From: Isosphaera sp.
GTDB taxonomy: Bacteria > Planctomycetota > Phycisphaerae > Phycisphaerales > UBA1924
Length of the DNA stretch: 64,000 nt
Assembly: GCA_013822085.1 (NCBI GenBank)
Contig: PNJV01000002.1
Span: forward strand, 62,001-126,000
Direction of reading: 5' to 3'
Under the pieces are notes generated by a model. That model had not been told where the DNA came from and did no database searches. It saw only the letters and a list, made by a program, of their open reading frames with translations. Both the position numbers and the translations under genes were made by a program. The first letter of the stretch is position 1. Each line of letters begins with the position of its first letter. Of this stretch, positions 20,780-29,079 are shown one piece after another.

Positions 20780-21924
20780 GAGGCACCGCCTTGCGCCTGC
20801 GCCGGCGGCGCGTCGCCCCGGGCCGGCCCCGGCGATGCGGGGGCTGAGGCGGGGTCGTCCCACCGATACTCGGCAAAGAGCGCCCGCGCCTCCTGCGCCG
20901 CGGCCGAGCGCGGGTGCTGGGTGATGAGCCGCCCCAGCGTGTACCGCGCAGCCACCGGGTCCCCCCGGCGCAGGTACCACAGCCCGATCACCATGAACTG
21001 GTCCGCCGTCGAGTCGTCCACGAAGGTCAGCAGCGGCTCGTCGATCTGCGAGCGCTCGGCCTCGGCGGGGAAGCTGGCCATGTACTGCTTGATCAGCACC
21101 GACGCCCCGACGAGCACCGACGTGTCGTACTCGGGCCCGCGGAAGCGCCCCAGCGTCGCGTAGATCCGCCGCTGCTGCGCCCGAGCGCGGTAGACCGAGC
21201 CCGGGAAGTTCTCCAGGAAGCGCTGGTACACGTCGGCGGCCAGGCCCAGCTCGCGCCGGCGGTAGTAGTGGTCGCCAAGCGCGACGATGGCGCGCTCGGC
21301 CAGCCGGCTGCCGGGCAGGCGCTCGTGCACGCGGATGAGCAGCTCCTCGGCCTCGGCCGTCGCCGGGAAGACGCGAACGCCCACGAACTTCCGCCGCAGG
21401 CCCCCCAGGTACGCCAGGGCGATCTCCAGCTCGCGCTCGATGGCGAACACGTACTCGGGCGACGACGGGAAGCCGGCGATGATGTCCTCGTAGTCGTAGA
21501 GGGCCGTGAACTCGTTGCCCCCGGCGCTGCGCGCATCCCCGCGCGCCAGCAGGGCCGTGGGCACCAGCGGCGAGCCCGAGCGCTCGTTGGCGCGCAGCCA
21601 CGGGTTGAGCGCTTCGAGCGCCAGGTTCGGGTTGCCGCGGGCGATGTGCCCGCGCGCCTGCGCGATCAGCGCCGCGTCGGGGCTCTCTTCTTCTGCGCCC
21701 TGGGGCACCAGGCCGTCCACGCCCAGGCGATAGACGGGCTGGACCGCCTCGGGGCCGCCGCCGACGGTCGTCGCTGCCGCGGGGCCGAAGCGGTCGCTCG
21801 GCCGTACCGGCGACAGCGCACACCCGCCGGCCAGGGCCAGGCACGCACCGGCCGCGCACGCCCGGGCCGCACGCGCTCCAAGGCCGCGCTCGAACATGTC
21901 CGCCAGGCCGTGAGCCTCTCGCAT
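20776..21924 (-). CDS. BamD-like outer membrane assembly lipoprotein / tetratricopeptide protein
   Basis: Lipobox-like 'ACLALAGGCALS'; BamD-like 'YDYEDIIAGFPSSPEYVFAIERELEIALAYL', 'AERAIVALGDHYYRRRELGLAADVYQRFLENFPGS'. Confidence 0.68.
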   Translation of the reverse strand: MREAHGLADMFERGLGARAARACAAGACLALAGGCALSPVRPSDRFGPAAATTVGGGPEAVQPVYRLGVDGLVPQGAEEESPDAALIAQARGHIARGNPNLALEALNPWLRANERSGSPLVPTALLARGDARSAGGNEFTALYDYEDIIAGFPSSPEYVFAIERELEIALAYLGGLRRKFVGVRVFPATAEAEELLIRVHERLPGSRLAERAIVALGDHYYRRRELGLAADVYQRFLENFPGSVYRARAQQRRIYATLGRFRGPEYDTSVLVGASVLIKQYMASFPAEAERSQIDEPLLTFVDDSTADQFMVIGLWYLRRGDPVAARYTLGRLITQHPRSAAAQEARALFAEYRWDDPASAPASPGPARGDAPPAQAQGGAS

Positions 21925-22018
21925 CGCCCAAGCATACCGACCGACTCAACTCGACGCCTTTGTCGGCGCCGAGCAGCGCCGCAGGTTTGCGTGGCGCGTC
22001 GCACATAGAGTCACACAA

Positions 22019-23344
22019 GTGCCACACGACCCGGTCATCATCGGGCTCGGCTCGGTCAGCCCCTTCGGGACCGGGGTCGGGGCCTATATCGCGGGGCTGC
22101 GCGCCGGCGTGTCGGCCGTGCGTCCGCTGCCCGCGCCCCACCCGGCTGTGGCCGCTCGCGTGGCGGCGTGGATCGGGCCGGAGCAGTTCACGCCCAGCGA
22201 TCACGTGCCCGAGGCGGACCTCAAGCGTCTGCCGCGGCTGGTGCCCATGGCCCTGGCCGCGGCGCGCCAGGCCATGGCCCACGCCGGCATGCCCCCGGAC
22301 CGCCCGGCCACGGCCGCGGCGCGGCGCATCGGCCTGATCCTGGGCACCGGCGGCGGCGGGATCGATTTCACGCTCGACCAGGCCGCCGCCATCGCGGCCG
22401 GTCGCTCCGCCTCGCTCTGGACGATCACCAACGCCACCCACGGCAACCTCGCCGGCGAGCTCTCGATCCGCCTGGGGCTGCGCGGCCCGTCGTGGTGCGT
22501 CTCCGACGGCTGCGCCTCGAGCTCGGACGCGCTGGGCCTGGCCCGGCACCTGCTCCGCGACGTGCCCCCCGACGCCCCGGGCGCCATCGACGCGGCCCTG
22601 GTTGTGGGCGCCGACGCGCACGTGCGCTGGGAGACCCTGCACACGATGGAGCTCCTGGGCGTGATCGACACCCGCGACCCGCTGGAGGCCGGCGGCCCGG
22701 TGCCGCGCCCCTTCGACGCCACGCGCGCCGGCTTTGCGCTCGGCGAGGGCGCCTGGGCCGTCCTGCTGGCACGCCCCGCCGCCGCCGCTGGCCGCGAGCG
22801 GCCCGCGCTTGCGGCCATGACCGGGTTCGCCGCCACCTGCGACGCGTTCCACCGCGTCCGCCCCGACCCGGACATGACCGAGTCGGCCCGCGCCATCGAG
22901 CTGGCCGTCGCCGACGCCCGGCTGCGGCCGGACCAGGTCGCCATCGCCCACCTCCACGGCACCGGCACCAAGCTCAACGACGCCCTGGAGACCGCCGCGG
23001 TGCGCGCCGCCTTTGGCCCCCACGCGGCGCACCTGGTCTGCCACTCGATCAAGGGCGCCCTGGGCCACCCGCAGGGCGCCTCGGGCATCGCGGCGCTGGT
23101 CGCCACGCTCGGCGCCGTGCTCGGGCTCGACGGCGGCGCGCCCTTCACCCCAGCCACGGCCAACCTCCGCGCAGCCGACCCCGCCTGCGGCCTGGACTGC
23201 ACCCCGCTGGCCCCCCGCCCCCTGGCGCCCAACGCCCCGCGCACGATCCTGGTCAACTGCCTGGCCTTCGGGGCCAAGAACAGCGCGATCGTCCTCCAGC
23301 CCACGCCCGAGAGGCCCACCCCCGACGGGCACGCGCCGCCCTGA
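22019..23344 (+). CDS. Beta-ketoacyl-ACP synthase family protein (KAS II-like)
   Basis: 'IIGLGSVSPFGTGVGAYIAGLRAGVSAVRPL', 'GPSWCVSDGCASSSDALGLA', 'HLHGTGTKLNDALETAAVRAAFG', 'HSIKGALGHPQGASG'; GTG start. Confidence 0.9.
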   Translation: MPHDPVIIGLGSVSPFGTGVGAYIAGLRAGVSAVRPLPAPHPAVAARVAAWIGPEQFTPSDHVPEADLKRLPRLVPMALAAARQAMAHAGMPPDRPATAAARRIGLILGTGGGGIDFTLDQAAAIAAGRSASLWTITNATHGNLAGELSIRLGLRGPSWCVSDGCASSSDALGLARHLLRDVPPDAPGAIDAALVVGADAHVRWETLHTMELLGVIDTRDPLEAGGPVPRPFDATRAGFALGEGAWAVLLARPAAAAGRERPALAAMTGFAATCDAFHRVRPDPDMTESARAIELAVADARLRPDQVAIAHLHGTGTKLNDALETAAVRAAFGPHAAHLVCHSIKGALGHPQGASGIAALVATLGAVLGLDGGAPFTPATANLRAADPACGLDCTPLAPRPLAPNAPRTILVNCLAFGAKNSAIVLQPTPERPTPDGHAPP

Positions 23345-23372
23345 GCGACGCCGCGCCCTGATACCGTCGGGC

Positions 23373-24416
23373 ATGAAGGCCGCACTGATCACCCGGCAGT
23401 CCCCGCACGTGCACGAGGCCGTGACCGTCGTCACCGACCACCCCGAGCCCGCCGCCCCGGGGCCGGGCCTGGCCCTGGTGCGCACGCTCTGCTCGGCCAT
23501 GAACCACCTCGACCTGTGGGTCGGCCGGGGCGTGCCCGGCCTCAAGCTCACCTACCCGCGCATCAGCGGGTGCGACGCCTGCGGCCAGGTCCTGGCCGTC
23601 GGCCCGGGCGTGGACCCGGCGTGGGTGGGCTTGCGCGTGGTCGTCAACGCCGCCCAGGCCCAGCCGCCGCGGGCGCACCCCTCGGGCGACCCCGAGCCCC
23701 AGACGCCCGCCTACGAGCTGCTCGGCGAGCACACCGACGGGTTCCACCGCGAGCGGTTCCTGGCCCCCGCTGAGGCGCTCCAGCCCGTGGCCCCCGACGC
23801 CGACCCGGCCCAGGCCGCGGCCTTCGGGCTCGGCTCGCTCACGGCCTATTCCATGCTCGTGGGCAAGGCCGGCCTGCGGCCGGGCCAGTGGGTGCTCATC
23901 ACGGGGATCGGGGGCGGCGTGGCCCTGGCGGCGCTGTCCATCTGCAACGCCCTGGGCGCCCGCGCGGTGGTCACCTCGCGTCACCAGTGGAAGCTCGACC
24001 GCGCCGCCGAGCTCGGGGCCGTCGCCGGCGTGCTCGACTCGGGGGCCGATTGGTCCCGCCAGGCCCGCCAGGCCACCGGCGGCCGCGGCTTCGACATCGC
24101 CGTCGATTCCTCGGGCAAGGCCACCCACCTGTGGTGCGTCAAGTCCCTGGCCCGCGGCGGCGCGTACGTCACCCCCGGCTGCACCTCCGGGCCCGACGCC
24201 ACCACCGACCTGGCCAGGGTCTTCTGGCACCAGCTGCGGATCATCGGCTCGACCATGGGCACGCCGGCCGAGTTCGCCCAGGTCGCGGCGCTCTACCGGC
24301 GCGGCGTGATCAGGCCGGTCGTCGATCGCGTGTACCGCGCCGACGACATCGCCCAGGCCTACGCCCGGCTGGCCGGCCAGGAGCAGTTCGGCAAGGTCGT
24401 CGTGGACTGGCGCTAA
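23373..24416 (+). CDS. Zinc-binding/quinone-oxidoreductase-like MDR alcohol dehydrogenase
   Basis: 'NHLDLWVGRGVPGLKLTYPRISGCDACGQVLAVG', 'VLITGIGGGVALAALSICNALGARAVVTS', C-terminal 'AYARLAGQEQFGKVVVDW'. Confidence 0.88.
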   Translation: MKAALITRQSPHVHEAVTVVTDHPEPAAPGPGLALVRTLCSAMNHLDLWVGRGVPGLKLTYPRISGCDACGQVLAVGPGVDPAWVGLRVVVNAAQAQPPRAHPSGDPEPQTPAYELLGEHTDGFHRERFLAPAEALQPVAPDADPAQAAAFGLGSLTAYSMLVGKAGLRPGQWVLITGIGGGVALAALSICNALGARAVVTSRHQWKLDRAAELGAVAGVLDSGADWSRQARQATGGRGFDIAVDSSGKATHLWCVKSLARGGAYVTPGCTSGPDATTDLARVFWHQLRIIGSTMGTPAEFAQVAALYRRGVIRPVVDRVYRADDIAQAYARLAGQEQFGKVVVDWR

Positions 24417-24425
24417 GGCGCCGGC

Positions 24426-24854
24426 TCAGGACTTGGCGGGCGCAGCCGCGGCTGCGGGGGCGGCGGGCGTGCTGGTGGGGATGCCCTGGACCTGGCTCAT
24501 GCCGCGGCGGCGGTCGCGGATGCGGCGCGACTTGCCCGCTCGCTCGCGCAGGAAGTAGAGCTTGGCCCGGCGCGCGTCGCCGCGACGCACCACGTCGATC
24601 GCGGCGACCTTCGGCGAGCTGAGCGGGAACACCCGCTCGACGCCCTGCTCCTCGACGATCCGGCGGACCGTGATCATCTCCGTGATCCCGCGGCCGGCAC
24701 GCGCGATCACCACCCCGGTGAAGACCTGCACGCGCTCCTTGTTGCCCTCGATGATCCGGTTGTGCACCGAGATGGTGTCGCCGACGTCGAACCGCGGGAC
24801 GTCGCGGCGCAGCGAGGTTTCGTTGATCGACTCGATGATCTGCTGAATTGCCAT
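24426..24854 (-). CDS. rplS: 50S ribosomal protein L19
   Basis: 'RFDVGDTISVHNRIIEGNKERVQVFTGVVIARAGRGITEMITVRRI' and 'VERVFPLSSPKVAAIDVVRRGDARRAKLYFLRER'. Confidence 0.97.
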   Translation of the reverse strand: MAIQQIIESINETSLRRDVPRFDVGDTISVHNRIIEGNKERVQVFTGVVIARAGRGITEMITVRRIVEEQGVERVFPLSSPKVAAIDVVRRGDARRAKLYFLRERAGKSRRIRDRRRGMSQVQGIPTSTPAAPAAAAAPAKS

Positions 24855-24998
24855 GGCGTGTCCAGTCGTGCGGGGGCCGGACCGTCCGGCCCGGGGTTCG
24901 TTGGCCCGGCCGGGGCCCGCGGAGATGAGTCCCGATGATAGCCCCTCCGCTCGGGGCTCCATGGTCACGGCCGTGGGCAACGGTCGCCGACGGGCCTG

Positions 24999-25715
24999 TC
25001 AGCGCAGCAGGTCCGGCCGGCGGGCCCTGGTCCGCGCCAGGCGCTGGGCCAGCCGCCACCGTTCCACCTCCCCGTGGTCGCCGGAGATCAGCACCTCGGG
25101 GACCGAGCGACCCATCCACTCCCTGGGCCGGGTGTAGTGGGGGTGGTCCAGCACCCGGGCGCACCCGGGCCCGATGGGCGAGAACGAGTCCATCGCCGCC
25201 GACGCCTCGTGCCCCAGCGCGCCCGGGAGCAGCCGGATCACCGCGTCCATGAGCACCATCGCGGCAAGCTCGCCCCCCGAGAGCACGTAGTCGCCGACCG
25301 AGATCTCCATGGGCTCGAGCGCCTCGATCACGCGCTCGTCGACGCCCTCGTAGTGCCCCGCGATGAGCAGCAGCCGCGGCTTGACCGCCAGCGATTCGAC
25401 CACCGCCTGGCTCAGCGGCCTGCCCTGCGGCGTGAGCAGCACGCGCGTGGCAAACCGCGAGTCCTGGCCCTCGACGGCCCTGACCGCGTCCCACAACGGC
25501 TGGCACAGCATGACCATCCCGGGGCCGCCGCCGAAGGGGCGGTCGTCGGTCTTGTCGTGCTTGTTCGCCGCGTGGTCGCGGATGTTGTGGGCGTGCCACT
25601 GGACCAGCCCGGCTCGCCGCGCCCGGTCGGGGATCGACTGGGCCAGGGGCCCCGCAGCGGCGGGGCCGAACATCTCCGGGAAGGTCGTCAGGATGTCGAT
25701 TCTCAGCGGCGGCAT
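24999..25715 (-). CDS. trmD: tRNA (guanine-N1)-methyltransferase TrmD
   Basis: '[13 protein letters not shown]', '[14 protein letters not shown]', '[16 protein letters not shown]', '[29 protein letters not shown]'. Confidence 0.97.
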   Translation of the reverse strand: MPPLRIDILTTFPEMFGPAAAGPLAQSIPDRARRAGLVQWHAHNIRDHAANKHDKTDDRPFGGGPGMVMLCQPLWDAVRAVEGQDSRFATRVLLTPQGRPLSQAVVESLAVKPRLLLIAGHYEGVDERVIEALEPMEISVGDYVLSGGELAAMVLMDAVIRLLPGALGHEASAAMDSFSPIGPGCARVLDHPHYTRPREWMGRSVPEVLISGDHGEVERWRLAQRLARTRARRPDLLR

Positions 25716-25835
25716 GGTTGGGCGGGCCGGCCGGCGTTGGACGATCAGGAGCACCCAAGCGCTGCGGCGGCCTGGCTCAGGCCGGCTCGGGGCCGGCGGT
25801 AGCGTGCGCGACGCGTTGCCCCGCCTGTTGCCCGA

Positions 25836-26201
25836 TCAGCCCTTAGCGTCTTCGGGCTTGGCGTCCGCGGCGGGGGCGGTGGCAGCGGCCTTCTTGGCCG
25901 TGCGGCTCTGGATGGAGCCGACGCGCTTGGCCTTGGCCGCCTTGTGCGCCTCGGCGTCGATCAGGTTGAGCGTCGCCAGCAGGTCCAGCACCGTGTCCGA
26001 CGGCTTGGCGCCGTGGCCGAGCCAGTGCTTGACGCGCTCGGCGTTGATGTGCACGGGGGCCGTGCCGGCGGTGCCCGTCGGGTCGTAATGGCCCAGGTTC
26101 TCCAGGACCTTGCCGTCGCGCTTGACGCGCGAGTCCACCGCGACAACGCGGTAGAACGGCCGGTGCGGGCGACCCATACGCGTCAGACGGATCCGAACCA
26201 A
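25836..26201 (-). CDS. rpsP: 30S ribosomal protein S16, probable TTG start
   Basis: 'LVRIRLTRMGRPHRPFYRVVAVDSRVKRDGKVLENLGHYDP'; canonical S16 begins M-V-R-I-R-L-x-R, placing the start at the TTG whose complement is 26199-26201. Confidence 0.95.
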   Translation of the reverse strand: MVRIRLTRMGRPHRPFYRVVAVDSRVKRDGKVLENLGHYDPTGTAGTAPVHINAERVKHWLGHGAKPSDTVLDLLATLNLIDAEAHKAAKAKRVGSIQSRTAKKAAATAPAADAKPEDAKG

Positions 26202-26219
26202 GCGATGCTCCTGCGCAGA

Positions 26220-26251
26220 CAAGAAAACCCCGACCGGTGCTCCGATCGGGG
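26220..26251 (-). terminator. Intrinsic terminator/attenuator-like hairpin plus T-run directly upstream of rpsP
   Basis: Minus strand CCGATCGGGG-type arms: 26228-26237 CCCCGACCGG pairs with 26242-26251 CCGATCGGGG (one mismatch), followed by TTTTC on the minus strand. Confidence 0.7.
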
Positions 26252-26392
26252 CTGGGATGATAGCCCGGGTTGCCGCACTGACAAGCCTTCCCAGGGGAGC
26301 CCTGACAGGCCGTCGGACGCACGAGTTCGTCCGTCGGTCTGTCGCGGGGTTGGAAGGGCCGGGGAGTGCGGGGCTGCGGGGGGGTGGGGGGC

Positions 26393-26602
26393 TTAGTTGA
26401 GCTTCGGGCGGATCTTGTTCACCTTGATCATCAGCGCCAGCCGGCTGCTCACCTCGTGCTCCTTGAACAGCGATCGCGCCTGTTCGTGGCACGTGGAGTA
26501 CCGGATGCTCAGCTCGTCGGCGATCTCACGCTCGGTCTTGGACGTCGTCGCCAGGTAGCCCAAGATCTTTCTCCGCAGCTTCGGGTCGGTCACGTTCGGC
26601 AT
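26393..26602 (-). CDS. Small stand-alone LuxR/GerE-like HTH protein (69 aa)
   Basis: 'TEREIADELSIRYSTCHEQARSLFKEHEVSSRLALMIKVNKI' resembles the GerE HTH pattern (NKEIAxxLxISxxTVxxHxxxIxxKLxVxSRxxL). Confidence 0.55.
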   Translation of the reverse strand: MPNVTDPKLRRKILGYLATTSKTEREIADELSIRYSTCHEQARSLFKEHEVSSRLALMIKVNKIRPKLN

Positions 26603-26956
26603 GCCTTGAACGCTCCTTGTGTGCGCTCGCGCTGGTGTGGCGCCGGGTCGCGGCCGCGAGCGACGCGGACCACTCCCGCGGCGTCATCCGGGCGTGCGGG
26701 GCCAAGTGTACCTGAAGCCAGCGCCGCCGCCAACACGCCCTGGCGCGTTTCGTTGCTGCGCAGGCTCCCCCGGCCACACCCGCGACCCGCGGCCGCCCAC
26801 CTAGATCGGGAATTCACCTTCGTGTGTGCCACGCGCGCGGCGGCGTCACGCGCTGCGGCTTTGCGACCGGGCGCACGCGCAGGCCCGGGCTGCGCAATCG
26901 CCGACTCCGCCCAGGCCCGCGCGCATCATCCCAACGAGTACCTATCAACCAGCGGC

Positions 26957-27033
26957 CACACCCTTTGCCTAGGTGTGTTGACCTCACTCGGCGCGGTGCG
27001 TATGGCCACGATCACACGCGCTTGAGGGGTGTG
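26957..27033. promoter_or_regulatory. Two 21-bp CACACS-N9-GGTGTG inverted repeats flanking a candidate promoter
   Basis: 26957-26977 CACACC-N9-GGTGTG; 27013-27033 CACACG-N9-GGTGTG; TTGACC (26978-26983)-17 bp-TATGGC (27001-27006) in between. Confidence 0.4.
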
Positions 27034-27277
27034 TTTCTGTCCGCTGTACGCGCTATGTACGTGCCGACGAATTACCCACAGCTGCGCCAGTTTCACACTT
27101 GTTGCTGCGTGCAAGGCGGCTCGATCGTGTATACCTGTCAGTCGGCACAGAAGTGTGGCCCGCGCAGGCGCTGGGCAACATCCCTGTGCCTGTCATCCTC
27201 GCGGGCGCCAGCGCGAGCGCAGTCTGTCGTTTGACACAGAAATGCGCCCGGCCCGTGCCGGGCACAAGGAGCGACCC

Positions 27278-28474
27278 ATGCACCGTTCACCACGCACGCG
27301 CGCCGGGCGCTGTCTCCCACGCCCGGGCACGCGTAGAGCGTTCACGATCGTCGAGCTGCTGGTGGTGATCTCGATCATCGCGCTGCTGATCTCGCTGCTG
27401 CTCCCGGCGCTGTCGCGGGCCCGCCAGCAGGGCCGGACGCTGGGGTGCGCCGCCAACATGCGCTCCATGGCCCTGGCCGCGGCCTCGTACGCCCAGGAGC
27501 ACCGCGACCAGATCGTCGGCTCCACGGTCACGAGCGGCCTGGACGCGCTCTCGCGCGACCACCTCTTGGTCGTGCCCGCCCTGCTGCGCTCCAAGCGCGG
27601 CACCGCGGCGACGTTCAACGGCATCGCCGTCCAGAACTTCGACCACTACGGCCCCCTGGCCCACTTCCTGGGCATGCAGGGCCCCGGCGACGAGATCGCC
27701 GCCGGCCCGCTGCCCACGGCCGACACCGGTGCCGTGCGCACCGAGCGCGGCCGACGCTTCGACTGGCTCCGCAGGATCGACGCCATGCGCTGCCCGGAGA
27801 ACGCGCTGGTGGCCATCGTCTCTGCGCACGAGTCCAACGCCAGCGGGGTGGATATCGGCCCCGGGCCGCTCCTGAGCTACCACACCACCACCGCGATGGT
27901 CACGCCGCACACGGGCAGGGCCGCCGACACCCCCGTCGGCATCAACCCGGGCTCGTCCGACGTGCTCCGCCGCGGGTACACCCCGCGCACGCTGCGCGTC
28001 GGCTCCCCGGCCGTCAAGGCATTCCTGGGCGAGGGCGCCCGCTACGGCAACGAGACCGAGAGCTTCACGCCCTCGATCCAGACCGCGCTCACGGCCAGCT
28101 ACGGCGGGGCCTTTAGCGACGTGGGCCCGTGGTACAACGACTCGGACACCTGGGCCCGCGCCTGCGCCCCGGGCGAGGCGCTCCGGGCCGTGCACCTCCA
28201 GAGCCCGCACCTGGCCCGCGACCTGCGCCCGTGGTCGTTCCGTCACAACCTGGTCTCCGGCGCCGGCCGGGTGCTCGCCTCAGCCGACGCCAACATCGCC
28301 TTCTTCGACGGCCACGTCGAGAGCCGCGACGACGCCACCTACGGCCAGATCCGCAACTGGCTCCCCGCCGGCACCGCGTTCATGGAGGGGCACGCGCTGT
28401 GGGCCTCGCTGCGCACGTTCTTCCCCAGCCAGGGGGCCACGGCCTCGCGCAGCGCCCCCTACACGGTCCCCTGA
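27278..28474 (+). CDS. Type II secretion/prepilin-like protein with planctomycete pseudopilin features
   Basis: 'RRAFTIVELLVVISIIALLISLLLPALSRARQQGRTLGCAANMRSM' N-methylation motif; C-terminal 'ADANIAFFDGHVESRDD'. Confidence 0.9.
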   Translation: MHRSPRTRAGRCLPRPGTRRAFTIVELLVVISIIALLISLLLPALSRARQQGRTLGCAANMRSMALAAASYAQEHRDQIVGSTVTSGLDALSRDHLLVVPALLRSKRGTAATFNGIAVQNFDHYGPLAHFLGMQGPGDEIAAGPLPTADTGAVRTERGRRFDWLRRIDAMRCPENALVAIVSAHESNASGVDIGPGPLLSYHTTTAMVTPHTGRAADTPVGINPGSSDVLRRGYTPRTLRVGSPAVKAFLGEGARYGNETESFTPSIQTALTASYGGAFSDVGPWYNDSDTWARACAPGEALRAVHLQSPHLARDLRPWSFRHNLVSGAGRVLASADANIAFFDGHVESRDDATYGQIRNWLPAGTAFMEGHALWASLRTFFPSQGATASRSAPYTVP

Positions 28475-28521
28475 CGCCCCCTGACGCGCACACGCCCCGT
28501 CCCCCTTGCAGGAGCCAGCCC

Positions 28522-29079
28522 GTGCCCCATGCCAGCCCGACGCTGGGCCAGCCCGAGCCCGCCGCTGTCCATCTCAGCCGCCCTGGCCCCATCAACCACC
28601 CTGGCCCCATCAACCACCCTGGTCCCCCCGGGCCGCCAGCGACCGCTGGTGGGCGCACCGCCCGACGCCGTGCGGTGGCGTGCCTGATCTCGGCGTGCAG
28701 CCTGGCGCTGCTGGCCTGGCTGGCGGCGCCGCACCTGCGCGCCGATCCCTTCAACCGCAGCGGCCGCGTGCTGACGGTCATGGACTCGGTCACCGGCGTG
28801 GTCAGGCACGACTTCCGCGCCCCGCCCGACGCGTCGCCGCCGTTTGTCAACCCCGGCACGGGCGATCGCACGCTCTTCCTGCCCGAGCGATGCCACGCCG
28901 TGCGCGGCTCGCCCGGCCTGGCCACGCGCACGCCCACGTTCGTCATCCTCAACGAGGACCTCGGCCGCGACGGCCCCACGCGCTGCCCCGACTGCGGCCG
29001 GGCCGTCACCAGGCACAACAAGTCGGTCTCCGACGGCGCCCTGGCCGCGGCCTTTGCCGGTGCGCCGGCGTCAGAGTGA
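28522..29079 (+). CDS. Conserved membrane-anchored hypothetical protein, companion of pseudopilin
   Basis: GTG start after GCAGGAG; one TM segment 'ACLISACSLALLAWLAA'; C-terminal 'FVNPGTGDRTLFLPERC...TPTFVILNEDLGRDGPTRCPDCGRAVTRHN'. Confidence 0.65.
   Translation: MPHASPTLGQPEPAAVHLSRPGPINHPGPINHPGPPGPPATAGGRTARRRAVACLISACSLALLAWLAAPHLRADPFNRSGRVLTVMDSVTGVVRHDFRAPPDASPPFVNPGTGDRTLFLPERCHAVRGSPGLATRTPTFVILNEDLGRDGPTRCPDCGRAVTRHNKSVSDGALAAAFAGAPASE

Noticed and set aside
17928-20876. 982-aa reading of FtsH ORF
   Set aside because: The N-terminal ~290 residues overlap lptE out of frame; FtsH begins at '[11 protein letters not shown]' (20015).
20234-23551. 1105-aa minus-strand ORF
   Set aside because: Only the last ~182 codons (LptE-like) are real; the rest is antisense to the ketoacyl synthase and out of frame with the BamD-like gene.
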